Assembly: GCF_009301415.1 (NCBI RefSeq) | Contig: NZ_CP045073.1 | Location: 1,379,501-1,443,500 of the forward strand | DNA: 64,000 nt | Direction of reading: 5' to 3' | Origin: Paracoccus kondratievae | GTDB taxonomy: Bacteria; Pseudomonadota; Alphaproteobacteria; Rhodobacterales; Rhodobacteraceae | Shown here: piece by piece, positions 1 to 9,230 of the stretch | How the letters are laid out: each line of letters starts with the position of its first letter | How positions within the stretch are numbered: the first letter of the stretch is position 1 | The notes under the pieces: model-generated | The model's database searches: none | Told to the model about the DNA's origin: nothing | What the model saw: the letters and a program-made list of their open reading frames with translations, nothing else | Made by a program: the position numbers and the translations under genes

Positions 1-38
1 ACTCCGATCTTGAATATGTCGAAGACGGAAAGAAACAT
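1..38 (-). CDS. sdaA: L-serine ammonia-lyase, N-terminal fragment (cut by window edge)
   Basis: Reading the minus strand from the CAT at 36-38 gives MFLSVFDIFKIG before the window ends. This matches the conserved start of single-chain iron-sulfur L-serine dehydratases (S[LV]FD[ILM]FKIG followed by GPSSSHT), which deaminate serine to pyruvate. A purine-rich AGGGAG lies about 8 nt upstream of the ATG on the minus strand. Only 12 codons are visible, so the call rests on this N-terminal signature alone. The gene is divergent from dusB. Confidence 0.7.
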   Translation of the reverse strand, partial: MFLSVFDIFKIG

Positions 39-130
39 CGCGCACTCCCTGGCTGGCAGGGCAAGCCTAGCCGCCCTTGCCCCCAGGAAGCCAGAGCCGT
101 TGCGACAGCGGGCCTGAAGCTCCGCGACAT

Positions 131-159
131 TTGACGAAACCGGCTCTGCCCTGTATTTA
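131..159 (+). promoter_or_regulatory. Predicted sigma70-type promoter of the dusB-ntr operon
   Basis: TTGACG at 131-136, a 17-nt spacer and TATTTA at 154-159 form a good -35/-10 pair about 110 nt upstream of the dusB start. No clear -24/-12 (sigma54) element was seen in the 229-nt divergent region. The prediction is by eye only. Confidence 0.45.
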
Positions 160-267
160 GGCATCAAGCACCAAAAACAGGCAAAATTCCTAATCGCGGC
201 ATCGCCTGCCAATCAGGCAGACGCCGCATTCTTTCGCATTCCCGCAGTGTGGCATACGAGTTTTCCC

Positions 268-1317
268 ATGACATTGCCCGAACCCATCACCCTTGGCTCT
301 GTGCGGCTTGGCCCTCCGGTCTTTCTTGCGCCGATGGCCGGCATCACCGATCTGCCCTTTCGTCGCGCGGTGGCGCGTCATGGCGGGGCGGGGCTGATGG
401 TCAGCGAAATGGTCGCCTCGACCGAGATGGTGACCCCGCGCCCCTCGACCCGCGCGGCGGTACGCGCCAGGGCCCTGACCGAGGGGGCGTTGCCCGTCAG
501 TGTCCAGATTGCCGGGCGCGAGGCGGGCGCTATGGCCGAAACGGCGCGCATAGTCGCGGGCATGGGCGCACGCATTATTGATATCAACATGGGCTGCCCG
601 GCGAAAAAGGTCACGGGCGGGCTGTCGGGTGCTGCGCTGATGCGCGACCTTGATCATGCACTGGGACTGATCGAGGCGGTGATCTCGGCCGTGCCCGATC
701 TGCCGGTGACGCTAAAGATGCGGCTGGGCTGGGATGGCGACTGTTTGAACGCGCCGGAACTGGCGCGCCGCGCCAGCGGGGCCGGGGTCCGGATGCTGAC
801 AGTCCATGGCCGCACCCGGGCGCAGTTTTATACCGGCAGTGCCGACTGGGCGGCGATCCGGGCCGTGGCGAACCTGCCTGATCGCCCGCCGTTGGTCGCC
901 AATGGCGATGTGGTCGATGCGGCCAGTGCCCGCGCGGCGTTGCGCCAATCGGGGGCCAATGCGGTCATGGTCGGTCGTGGCGCACAAGGGGCGCCCTGGC
1001 GGCTGGCGCAGATCGCGCATGAGCTGTGGGGTACGCCCGCCCCGGTCATTCCCAAAGGCGCTGCCCTGGCCGGGGCGGTGGCCGAGCATTACGATGACAT
1101 CCTGTCGCTTTATGGTCGTGAGCTGGGCTTGCGCGTCGCGCGCAAACATCTGGGCTGGTATGCCGAGGCGAACGGTGCCCCGAACCGCGCCGAGCTTTTG
1201 CGCGCCCCGACCCCCGAGGCGGCGATGTCCGCAATCCGCGCCGGGTTCGGCGATGCCGATGTGGCGCTGGTTGATGCGGTCCATGCCAACGCTCAGGCGA
1301 CCGAGGTGCCCTCATGA
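268..1317 (+). CDS. dusB: tRNA-dihydrouridine synthase B (NifR3 family)
   Basis: A flavin enzyme that reduces uridines in the tRNA D-loop. It is a 349-residue TIM-barrel Dus protein. Visible signatures are LAPMAGITDLPFRR near the N-terminus, INMGCPAKKVTGG with the catalytic cysteine, KMRLGWD, TVHGRTRAQFYTG and the phosphate-binding MVGRGAQGAPW. I chose the ATG at 268 (MTLPEPITLG) because it fits the family; an in-frame GTG at 247 would add seven residues. The stop overlaps the ntrB start (ATGA), so the two are translationally coupled. In Rhodobacter this gene was named nifR3 because it heads the ntr operon. The role in tRNA modification follows from family membership. Confidence 0.95.
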   Translation: MTLPEPITLGSVRLGPPVFLAPMAGITDLPFRRAVARHGGAGLMVSEMVASTEMVTPRPSTRAAVRARALTEGALPVSVQIAGREAGAMAETARIVAGMGARIIDINMGCPAKKVTGGLSGAALMRDLDHALGLIEAVISAVPDLPVTLKMRLGWDGDCLNAPELARRASGAGVRMLTVHGRTRAQFYTGSADWAAIRAVANLPDRPPLVANGDVVDAASARAALRQSGANAVMVGRGAQGAPWRLAQIAHELWGTPAPVIPKGAALAGAVAEHYDDILSLYGRELGLRVARKHLGWYAEANGAPNRAELLRAPTPEAAMSAIRAGFGDADVALVDAVHANAQATEVPS

Positions 1318-2471
1318 CCAGCCGCGTCCGGTCCGAAATGCTGCCCGACCTTGAGGTGGAAACCGCAGGCGGCTTCATTCCGGCAGAGGTAGGGCCGAAC
1401 TGGTCGGCGCTTCCCCTGCCAGCGATCATTCTGGATGCGCAGGGCCGGATCGCGGCGATGAACGACCTGGCCGAGGCCTTTCTGAACATCTCGTGCCGCT
1501 CATCCCTGGGCCATGCGCTGGAAGGGCCCGAGATGCTCAAACGATTGCGCATCGTGCCCTCGCTTGGCTCGATCCTTGAGCGAATGCGCGAAGGGCATGA
1601 GGCGCTGAACCACGCCGGTGTGCGCTTTGAGATCGGCGACCGCTCGGGCGGGCATTCCGATCGTGTCGCCACCGTTCACGCCGGGCAGGCCCCCAGCCCC
1701 GAAGGGGGAACCGTCATCCTGCTTGCCCCCAGCGACGGGGGTGGCCGGCTGGGGCAGGGGCAGGCGGCGCGGTCTGCCGCCCGCTCGGCCATCGGCATGG
1801 CCGAGATGCTGGCCCATGAGATCAAGAACCCGCTGGCAGGTATTCGCGGCGCGGCGCAGCTCATCGGCATGAACCTTGAGGCCGAGGATCGCGACCTTGC
1901 CGATCTGATCGTCGCGGAATCGCGCCGCATCGTCGAACTGCTGGATCAGGTCGAGCGGTTTGGCGACACCTCGGCCCCCCGCCTGGCGGCGGTGAATATC
2001 CATGACGTGCTTGAACGTGTGCGCCGCTCGGCTGCTGTCGGCTTTGGCAGAGGGCTGCGGATCGTACCCGATTACGACCCCTCATTGCCGCCGGCGCTGG
2101 TCGATTCCGATCAACTGGTGCAAGTCTGCCTGAACCTCGTCAAGAATGCCGCCGAGGCGATTGGCAGGGCGGGGCAGGGCACCACCATCCGCCTGCGCAG
2201 CTTTTACGACGGCACCCTGCGCCTCGCCCCGACCGAGGCCGAGCCGCAGGGCCGCAGCCTGCCTCTGCAGATCGAGATCGAGGATGACGGTCCCGGCATC
2301 CCCGAGTCGCTGATCGGCGCGGTGTTCGAGCCCTTTGTTTCGGGGCGAGAGAACGGCACCGGGCTGGGTCTCGCGCTTGTTTCCAAGATCATTACTGACC
2401 ATGGCGCGTGGATTGCGCTGGAATCCCGGCCTGGTCGCACCGTTTTTCGCATTTCATTGCCCAAAGCCTGA
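1314..2471 (+). CDS. ntrB: Nitrogen sensor histidine kinase NtrB
   Basis: Cytoplasmic PAS-type histidine kinase of 385 residues. It phosphorylates NtrC under nitrogen limitation and is normally controlled by PII proteins. An N-terminal PAS-like region (about residues 25-130) precedes the H-box MLAHEIKNPLAGIRG. The ATP-binding part shows the N-box QVCLNLVKNAAEAIG, the G1 box EDDGPGIPE and the G2 box GTGLGLALV. There are no membrane segments, as expected for NtrB. It overlaps dusB by 4 nt and is followed after 9 nt by ntrC, its cognate regulator. Confidence 0.95.
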   Translation: MTSRVRSEMLPDLEVETAGGFIPAEVGPNWSALPLPAIILDAQGRIAAMNDLAEAFLNISCRSSLGHALEGPEMLKRLRIVPSLGSILERMREGHEALNHAGVRFEIGDRSGGHSDRVATVHAGQAPSPEGGTVILLAPSDGGGRLGQGQAARSAARSAIGMAEMLAHEIKNPLAGIRGAAQLIGMNLEAEDRDLADLIVAESRRIVELLDQVERFGDTSAPRLAAVNIHDVLERVRRSAAVGFGRGLRIVPDYDPSLPPALVDSDQLVQVCLNLVKNAAEAIGRAGQGTTIRLRSFYDGTLRLAPTEAEPQGRSLPLQIEIEDDGPGIPESLIGAVFEPFVSGRENGTGLGLALVSKIITDHGAWIALESRPGRTVFRISLPKA

Positions 2472-2480
2472 GGTTTCTTC

Positions 2481-3947
2481 ATGGACGGCACCGTTCTGAT
2501 CGCTGACGACGACCGCACCATCCGCACGGTCCTGACCCAGGCCCTGACCCGTGCTGGCTGCCGGGTCCACGCCACCGGCTCACTGTCGCAACTTTTGCGC
2601 TGGGTCGAGGAGGGCCGCGGAGATCTGGTCATTACCGATGTGATGATGCCCGATGGCAATGGCATCGACATGATCCCGGCGATCCACAAGGCACGGCCTG
2701 ACCTGCCGGTGATCGTGATCTCGGCCCAGAATACCATCGTCACCGCCATTCGTGTGACCGAGGCGGCCGCCTTTGACTACCTGCCAAAGCCCTTTGACCT
2801 GCCCGAGCTGATGACGCGGGCCAATCAGGCGCTGTCGCGGCGGGTGCGCAAAACCGATCCAGCGCCCTCGGCCGCGCCTGTGCCCGAGGCGGTTGCCGAT
2901 CCGGCCCTGCCGCTGATTGGTCATGCTCCGGCCATGCAGAACCTGTTCCGCATGGTAGCCCGGGTTCTGAACGCCGATCTGCCGGTGATGATCGCGGGCG
3001 AGGCCGGGGTGGGCAAGACCGTGGTCGCGCGCTCATTCCATGACCTTTCGGACCGGCGCGAGGCGGGGTTTGTCGTGCTGACCTCGGCCGATCTGTCCGA
3101 AGAGGCGATCCATAATGCCGCCGACCGCGCCCAGGGCGGTACGCTGTTGATCGAGGATCCGGCCGGGTTCGACACCGCCGCTCAGGCCCGGCTGATCGGC
3201 ATGATCGAGGCATGGGAGGTCGGACCGCGCCGCAACCTCATGCCGCGCCTTGTATCGACCACCGGCGCTGATCCGCAGGCGGACGTGGCAGCCGCGCGGT
3301 TGCGGGCGGATCTGTATTACCGCCTTGCCGGGGTCACGATCACCGTGCCGCCGCTGCGCGCCCGTGTGGATGACATCCCGCCACTTGCGCGCCACCTGCT
3401 TGCCCGCGCCGCGGCGCAGGGTCTGCCACATCGCACCCTGTCCGAAGGGGCGACGGCCCTGATCCGCGCCTATCCCTTTCCCGGCAACGTGCGCGAGCTG
3501 GAAAACCTGACCCGTCGGCTGGCGCTGACTGCCGCCGGATCCGAGATATCCGAGGCTGAGGCCCATACCGCATTGGCGGAATCCAGCCCAATCGTCCCCC
3601 CCGCCCCGGCAGGTGCACCCGCTGTCCGTAACGGAGCACCCGCCCCGGTCGCGGCCCCGGCCGCCGCTGCCGTTCCGCTGGGTGAGCCTGCGAACATGCG
3701 GCTGGCCCAATCGGTCGAAATGCACTTGCAGCGCTACTTTGATCTGCATGGCGATCAACTGCCGCCGCCCGGCCTTTATGACCGGATCCTGCGCGAGATC
3801 GAAAAGCCTTTGCTTGAGATTGCCTTGGATGCGACTGGCGGAAATCAGCTGCGTTGTGCCGATCTTTTGGGCATCAATCGCAATACTCTGCGCAAGAAAT
3901 TGACCGACCTGAATATTGAGGTGACACGGCGGCGCAAACTGATGTAA
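2481..3947 (+). CDS. ntrC: Nitrogen regulation response regulator NtrC, sigma54-contact motif absent
   Basis: Response regulator of 488 residues activating nitrogen-assimilation genes. It has a receiver domain (acidic pair at residues 9-10, phospho-acceptor Asp in VITDVMMPDG, conserved Lys in LPKPFDL), an AAA+ domain with Walker A GEAGVGKT, and a C-terminal Fis-type helix-turn-helix (DATGGNQLRCADLLGINRNT). The stretch that should carry GAFTGA is shortened: SADLSEEAIHNAADRAQGG runs directly into a degenerate Walker B (TLLIEDPA instead of LFLDE). Loss of GAFTGA is known for Rhodobacter capsulatus NtrC, which works with sigma70 polymerase, and the same mechanism is inferred here. A Pro/Ala-rich linker sits before the DNA-binding domain. 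Confidence 0.94.
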   Translation: MDGTVLIADDDRTIRTVLTQALTRAGCRVHATGSLSQLLRWVEEGRGDLVITDVMMPDGNGIDMIPAIHKARPDLPVIVISAQNTIVTAIRVTEAAAFDYLPKPFDLPELMTRANQALSRRVRKTDPAPSAAPVPEAVADPALPLIGHAPAMQNLFRMVARVLNADLPVMIAGEAGVGKTVVARSFHDLSDRREAGFVVLTSADLSEEAIHNAADRAQGGTLLIEDPAGFDTAAQARLIGMIEAWEVGPRRNLMPRLVSTTGADPQADVAAARLRADLYYRLAGVTITVPPLRARVDDIPPLARHLLARAAAQGLPHRTLSEGATALIRAYPFPGNVRELENLTRRLALTAAGSEISEAEAHTALAESSPIVPPAPAGAPAVRNGAPAPVAAPAAAAVPLGEPANMRLAQSVEMHLQRYFDLHGDQLPPPGLYDRILREIEKPLLEIALDATGGNQLRCADLLGINRNTLRKKLTDLNIEVTRRRKLM

Positions 3948-4016
3948 AACAGCCACAGATGGCCTTGCGAGAGTCGCTGAACGGCCACAGAACAGCCGCG
4001 GCACGGCGGCGGAACC

Positions 4017-6290
4017 GTGAGGGCAGGCAAGGTGGCGGGAACGCTGTCCAGGGGTACATGGGAACGAGTCGCGCGTTTGCGACGTCTGCGCTGGTATCGC
4101 AATGCGGCGACGCTTGGGCTTGTCCTGCTGGGGCCGGTGCTGGCTGGTCTGACCTTTGCGGTGATGGGCCCCTTTGACAATGCCAGCTCGGGCGGGGCGG
4201 CGTTGCGGCTGGTGCTGCTTGCCGACCTTCTTTACCTGATCGTGCTCATCGGCCTTGTTGTGGCGCGTATGGTGCAGATCGTGGCGGCGCGGCGCAAATC
4301 GGCCGCCGGGTCGCGCCTGCACATGCGGCTGGTCGGCGTTTTTGCCACCATCGCGCTGGTGCCGACCGTTCTGGTCGCGCTTTTCGCCGGCCTGACGGTG
4401 AACATCGGCCTTGAGGGCTGGTTTTCGAATCGCGTTCAGCAGGTGGTCTCAAGCTCGCTTGCCGCCGCCGAGGCCTATCAGGAAGAGCATCGCCGCGACC
4501 TGACCAATGACGCGCGGCTGCTTGCCGGTGCACTGACGCAGGCGGCGCGGCAGAACCCGATGCTTGAGGAAGGCGACCTGCGCCTGTTGCTGACCGATTA
4601 CCAAAGCCAGATCCAGCGCGGCTTGCGCGAGGCTTATATCGTCGATGGCCGCGGCACGATCCGTGCGCGCGGCGACCGCAGCTATCAGTTCTGGTACGAA
4701 CAGCCGAGCCCTGCCCAGTTCGACGAGGCGGCGACTCGGGGGCTGGTGCTGATCGAGGATTGGCAAAACAACGAATTCCGTGCCCTTGTGCCGCTGACCC
4801 CGCTGCCGGACCGCTATCTTTATGTCACCCGCGATGTTGATGGCAGCCTGCTGGGGCTGCTGGACGATACGCGCCAGACCGTCGGCGATTACCAGCGGCT
4901 TGAGCAGGAGCGGGGTCGGGTCCTGCTTGAATTTTCGCTGCTTTATCTGGGCTTTGCGCTGCTGCTGGTGGCGGCAGCTATGTGGCTGGGCCTGTGGTTT
5001 GCAGATCGCCTGTCGCGCCCCATCGGCCGGCTGGCCGAGGCTTCAGAACAGGTGGGTAAGGGCAATCTGGACCTGCAGATCCCCACCCCCGACACCGGGG
5101 ACGAGATCCAGACCCTTGGCGAAAGTTTCAACCACATGACGCGCCAGCTTAAGTTGCAGCATGAAGAGCTGGTCGAAAGCTATCGCGCGGTGGATGATCA
5201 GCGCCGGCTGTTTGATTCCGTGCTGTCTTCGGTTACCGCCGGGGTGATCGGGCTGGATGCTGCGGGTGAGATCGACTTTCTCAACCGCTCGGCCACGAGG
5301 TTGCTGGGGCTGGATCCGGTAACAGCGCATGACCGGCTGTTGTCCGAAGCGGTGCCTGAATTTTCGCCGCTGTTTGATCGGCTGGAGCATTCGGTCAATG
5401 AATCGGTGCAGGACGAGATTCGCCTGTCCCGTGAGGGGCGGGTGGAAAGCCTGCTGGTGCGCATGGCGATCCGGCGCGGTGCAGCGGGCGGACTGGAAGG
5501 TTACGTGGTCGCGCTGGATGATGTGACCGATCTTGTCTCGGCGCAGCGCATGGCAGCCTGGGGCGATGTTGCCCGTCGCGTCGCGCATGAAATCAAGAAC
5601 CCGCTGACGCCGATTCAGCTTTCGGCCGAGCGGCTGAAGCGCAAGTTCGGCCCGATTGCCGGGGATGAGCGCGAGGCGCTGGAGCAATATACCGAAGTCA
5701 TCATCCGCCAGACCAACGACCTGCGCCGGATCGTGGACGAGTTCAGCCGCTTTGCCCGCATGCCGGAACCCGACCGTAAGGAAACCGATATCACCAAGCT
5801 GTTGCGCGACACCGAACTGATGCAGCGCGATGCGCTGCAAGGCGCGCTGATCTCGGATATTCCTGATGAGCCGGTGATTGTCGATGCCGATGCCGGGATG
5901 ATGCGGCAGGTCTTTACCAACCTGTTAAAGAATGCGGGCGAGGCGCTGGACGAATTGCGCGCCTCTCCGCCCGAAGGATGGGAGCCGCAGGTTCAGGTCA
6001 CTATGACCGCTGCCCCCGATGCCGTAACCATCCGCATCATCGACAACGGCCCCGGCCTGCCCGAGGATCGGACCCGGCTTTTTGAACCTTATGTCACCAT
6101 GAAACCTGGCGGCACAGGCCTTGGCCTGCCCATCGTTAAAAAGATTGTCGAAGAGCACGGCGGCCGCCTTGTGCTGACCGACGCGCCCGAAGGGCGGGGA
6201 GCCATGGCCGAAATACGATTGCCGCGCGAACGCCAGCCAGTGCGCCTGTCCGCGCGCCGCCAGAAACACGAGCAGGAAGCAATGAAATGA
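4017..6290 (+). CDS. ntrY: Membrane nitrogen/redox sensor histidine kinase NtrY
   Basis: Transmembrane histidine kinase of 757 residues paired with NtrX. Three hydrophobic segments lie in the first ~135 residues and a fourth at about 303-332. Between them is a periplasmic sensor region of roughly 170 residues. A HAMP linker (RLSRPIGRLAEASEQV), a PAS region and the H-box VARRVAHEIKNPLTPIQLS (His about residue 524) follow, then an ATPase domain with RQVFTNLLKNAGEAL, IIDNGPGLPE and GTGLGLPIV. The start is a GTG with a weak ribosome site, so the exact N-terminus is uncertain. The stop overlaps the ntrX ATG. The family senses nitrogen and, in some alphaproteobacteria, oxygen or redox state. Confidence 0.94.
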   Translation: MRAGKVAGTLSRGTWERVARLRRLRWYRNAATLGLVLLGPVLAGLTFAVMGPFDNASSGGAALRLVLLADLLYLIVLIGLVVARMVQIVAARRKSAAGSRLHMRLVGVFATIALVPTVLVALFAGLTVNIGLEGWFSNRVQQVVSSSLAAAEAYQEEHRRDLTNDARLLAGALTQAARQNPMLEEGDLRLLLTDYQSQIQRGLREAYIVDGRGTIRARGDRSYQFWYEQPSPAQFDEAATRGLVLIEDWQNNEFRALVPLTPLPDRYLYVTRDVDGSLLGLLDDTRQTVGDYQRLEQERGRVLLEFSLLYLGFALLLVAAAMWLGLWFADRLSRPIGRLAEASEQVGKGNLDLQIPTPDTGDEIQTLGESFNHMTRQLKLQHEELVESYRAVDDQRRLFDSVLSSVTAGVIGLDAAGEIDFLNRSATRLLGLDPVTAHDRLLSEAVPEFSPLFDRLEHSVNESVQDEIRLSREGRVESLLVRMAIRRGAAGGLEGYVVALDDVTDLVSAQRMAAWGDVARRVAHEIKNPLTPIQLSAERLKRKFGPIAGDEREALEQYTEVIIRQTNDLRRIVDEFSRFARMPEPDRKETDITKLLRDTELMQRDALQGALISDIPDEPVIVDADAGMMRQVFTNLLKNAGEALDELRASPPEGWEPQVQVTMTAAPDAVTIRIIDNGPGLPEDRTRLFEPYVTMKPGGTGLGLPIVKKIVEEHGGRLVLTDAPEGRGAMAEIRLPRERQPVRLSARRQKHEQEAMK

Positions 6291-7675
6291 GCGATATTCT
6301 GATTGTCGATGACGAACGGGACATCCGTGAACTGATTTCCGATATCCTGCGCGACGAGGGCTTTTCGACCCGTCTCGCCGCCAATTCTGATCAGGCGGTG
6401 GCCGAACTGAACACGGCTGAACCGGCGCTGATGATCCTCGACATCTGGCTGAAGGACAGCAAGATGGACGGGATCGACATTCTCAAGCAGGTCAAGCGCA
6501 ACAACCCTGACGTGCCGGTCGTCATCATCTCGGGCCATGGCAATATCGAGATCGCGGTCGCGGCGATCAAACAGGGCGCCTATGACTTTATCGAAAAGCC
6601 CTTCAACATCGACCAGCTTCTGGTGGTGATCCGCCGCGCGATGGAGACGGCGCGCCTGCGCCGCGAGAATGCGACACTGCGGCGGGGTGAGGCACGGGGC
6701 GCCGAGATGCTGGGCAACTCTGCCCCCTTCCGGCGGCTGCGCGAACAGTTGGACAAGGTCGCGAAGTCGAACGGCCGGGTCATGCTGACCGGTGAGCCGG
6801 GCGTCGGCAAGGAAACCGCCGCGCGCTATGTTCACGCCCAAAGCCCGCGGGCGCGTGAGCCTTTTATCACCGTGCCCTGCGCCACCATTGAGCCCGAGCA
6901 TATGGAAGAAGTGCTCTTTGGCCGCGAGACCCCCGAACGGGGGATCGAACCGGGGCTTCTGGAACAGGCCCATGGCGGGGTGATCTATTTCGACGAGGTG
7001 GCGGATATGCCCCTTGGCACCCAACCCAAGATCCTGCGCGTGCTGACCGAGCAGCAGTTTCAGCGTGCTGGCGGCACGGACAAGGTGCGGGTGGATCTGC
7101 GGGTGATCTCGTCGACCAACCGCGACCTTGCGGCCGAAATCGCTGCCGGCCGGTTCCGGCAAGAGCTTTATGACCGGCTGAACGTCGTGCCGGTTGCGGT
7201 TCCATCGCTAGCCGAGCGGCGCGATGATATCCCGCTGCTGGCCGAGTCGTTCATTGAGCAGTTCCACGCCAGTCAGGGTCTGCCCCAGCGCGAACTGCCC
7301 GAAGAGACCGCCGCCGCTTTGCAGGCAATGAACTGGCCGGGCAACATTCGCCAGTTGCGCAATGTGATCGAGCGGGTGCTGATCCTTGGCGACGGCACCG
7401 GGCCAATCCAGCCGTCCGAGCTGGAAGGCCAGACCGGCAGCGCAAGCGGCGCCGAGGTGCTGGCTCTGGGGCCGCAGATTACCAGCCTTGCCCTGCGCGA
7501 AGCACGCGAGCTGTTCGAGCGGGAGTATCTGCTGGCCCAGATCAACCGTTTTGGCGGCAATATCAGCCGGACGGCGCAGTTTGTGGGCATGGAGCGTTCG
7601 GCCCTGCATCGCAAGCTCAAGTCGCTGGGCGTTGTCGGTGGCGTGCGCGTCGAAGAAGAGCTGGTCGGCAAGTAA
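6287..7675 (+). CDS. ntrX: Response regulator NtrX
   Basis: Partner regulator of NtrY, 462 residues. The receiver domain has DDERD, the phospho-acceptor in MILDIWLKDSKMDG and IEKPFNI. The AAA+ domain shows Walker A LTGEPGVGKETAAR and Walker B GGVIYFDEVADMP, followed by RVISSTNRDL. The C-terminal Fis-type HTH reads FGGNISRTAQFVGMERSALH. As in the neighbouring NtrC, the GAFTGA segment is replaced: VLFGRETPERGIEPGLLEQA occupies that place. The AAA+ nucleotide site therefore looks intact, but sigma54 remodelling is unlikely. It is the last gene of the ntr operon; 169 nt separate it from trkA. Confidence 0.94.
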   Translation: MSDILIVDDERDIRELISDILRDEGFSTRLAANSDQAVAELNTAEPALMILDIWLKDSKMDGIDILKQVKRNNPDVPVVIISGHGNIEIAVAAIKQGAYDFIEKPFNIDQLLVVIRRAMETARLRRENATLRRGEARGAEMLGNSAPFRRLREQLDKVAKSNGRVMLTGEPGVGKETAARYVHAQSPRAREPFITVPCATIEPEHMEEVLFGRETPERGIEPGLLEQAHGGVIYFDEVADMPLGTQPKILRVLTEQQFQRAGGTDKVRVDLRVISSTNRDLAAEIAAGRFRQELYDRLNVVPVAVPSLAERRDDIPLLAESFIEQFHASQGLPQRELPEETAAALQAMNWPGNIRQLRNVIERVLILGDGTGPIQPSELEGQTGSASGAEVLALGPQITSLALREARELFEREYLLAQINRFGGNISRTAQFVGMERSALHRKLKSLGVVGGVRVEEELVGK

Positions 7676-7844
7676 CACCCCCGAGGTGATCGCCTGGGCG
7701 CGTTGCGGCGCGGGCTTGTGGCCCGGCTGCCGCGCGATTAGCCATGTCTGTCGGATGCCGTGGCTCTGCGGGGCGTTTCCCTGTATCCGTTACCATTCCG
7801 GCGCGTTAGGATCGCGCCTTACCAAGGGTTGAATTGGAGCCGGT

Positions 7845-9221
7845 ATGAAGATCATCATCTGCGGGGCAGGTCAGGTCGGTTGGCATATCGCCCGCCACCT
7901 TTCGGGCGAGCGGAACGATGTCACCGTCATCGACACCAATGCCGAACTGATCCGGCGCGCCACCGATGCGCTGGATGTGCAGGGTGTGACAGGCTTTGCC
8001 AGCCATCCCGATGTGCTGGACCGCGCCGGTGCGCGCGATGCCGATCTGATCATTGCCGCGACCCATTCGGACGAGGTGAACATGGTCACCTGTCAGGTCG
8101 CGCATTCCGTCTTTCAGGTGCCGCGCAAGATCGCGCGGCTGCGCAGCTCGGCCTATCTCGACGCGATTTACTCGGATCTCTACCGCACCGATCACCTGCC
8201 GATCGACGTGGTGATCAGCCCCGAGCGCGAGGTGGCGCGGGCGGCGATCCAGCGCCTTTCCGCCCCTTCGACCTTTGATGCCGAGACCTTTCTGGACGGG
8301 CAGCTGCACCTGCTTGGCATTTTGCTGGAGGCGGACAGTCCGGTGCTGAACACGCCTCTGCGCCAGTTGAACGACATGTTCACCAGCCTTAGCGACATCG
8401 TGGCCGGGGTACGGCGGGGCGGCAAGCTGTTTGCCCCCGAGCCGGGCGATCAGCTGTTCGAGGGCGATCAGGTATATGTCTTTACCCATGCCGTCGATGT
8501 GCCGCGTACGCTGGAAATCTTTGGCAAGCCGATGGCCAAACAGGAAAGCGTGGTCATCATCGGGGCGGGCAACGTGGGCCTTGCCGTGGCCCAGGCGCTG
8601 GAGGCGCGGCCCGAACGTATCCGTGTCAAGCTGATCGAGCGCAGCCGCGCCCGGGCCGAGGATGCGGCGGACGCGCTGAACCGTACCATCGTTCTGAACG
8701 GCGACGGGCTGTCGGCCGAACTGCTGGAAGAGGCGGCGGTACCACGCGCCGATGCGGTTCTTGCCATCACGGATGACGATAAGACCAACATCCTTGCCGC
8801 GGTGCGTGCCAAGCAGGCGGGGGCAAAGCTGGCGATCTCGCTTGTCAACGACCCGACGCTGATGCCGCTGATGGAGCCTCTGGACATCGACGCCTTCATC
8901 AACCCGCGGGCCAGCACGGTTTCGACCATTCTGCGCCATGTGCGGCACGGACGGGTGCGCGATATCTACTCGATCGGCGATGCCGAGGCCGAGGTGATTG
9001 AAGCTCAGGTACTTTCGACCTCGCCCATCGCCGGGCGGGCCCTGCGCGATATCGACTTTCCTGGCGGCGCGCTGCTTGGCGCTGTCCGCAAGGGTGAACG
9101 CGTGATCAAGCCGACCGGGGATCTGCGCATCGAAGAGGGCGATATCGTGGTGATCTTTGCCCTTGCCTCTGACATTCCCGAAGTCGAGCGCCTGTTGCAG
9201 GTCTCGATTGATTATTTCTGA
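7845..9221 (+). CDS. trkA: Trk system potassium uptake regulatory protein TrkA
   Basis: Cytoplasmic NAD(H)-binding gating subunit of the Trk potassium transporter, 458 residues. It is a tandem of two RCK units. Rossmann motifs GAGQVGWHIA (residues ~6-15) and IIGAGNVGLAVAQAL (~237-251) start each half, and TrkA-C domains close each. A ribosome site GGAGC lies ahead of the ATG. trkH, encoding the membrane channel, follows after 9 nt, so the two form one transcription unit. Confidence 0.95.
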   Translation: MKIIICGAGQVGWHIARHLSGERNDVTVIDTNAELIRRATDALDVQGVTGFASHPDVLDRAGARDADLIIAATHSDEVNMVTCQVAHSVFQVPRKIARLRSSAYLDAIYSDLYRTDHLPIDVVISPEREVARAAIQRLSAPSTFDAETFLDGQLHLLGILLEADSPVLNTPLRQLNDMFTSLSDIVAGVRRGGKLFAPEPGDQLFEGDQVYVFTHAVDVPRTLEIFGKPMAKQESVVIIGAGNVGLAVAQALEARPERIRVKLIERSRARAEDAADALNRTIVLNGDGLSAELLEEAAVPRADAVLAITDDDKTNILAAVRAKQAGAKLAISLVNDPTLMPLMEPLDIDAFINPRASTVSTILRHVRHGRVRDIYSIGDAEAEVIEAQVLSTSPIAGRALRDIDFPGGALLGAVRKGERVIKPTGDLRIEEGDIVVIFALASDIPEVERLLQVSIDYF

Positions 9222-9230
9222 GGCGGGGCG

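Noticed and set aside
3033..4322. A 429-codon minus-strand frame across ntrC and ntrY
   Set aside because: It lies opposite two well-defined genes and has low-complexity basic composition; it is a GC-bias shadow.
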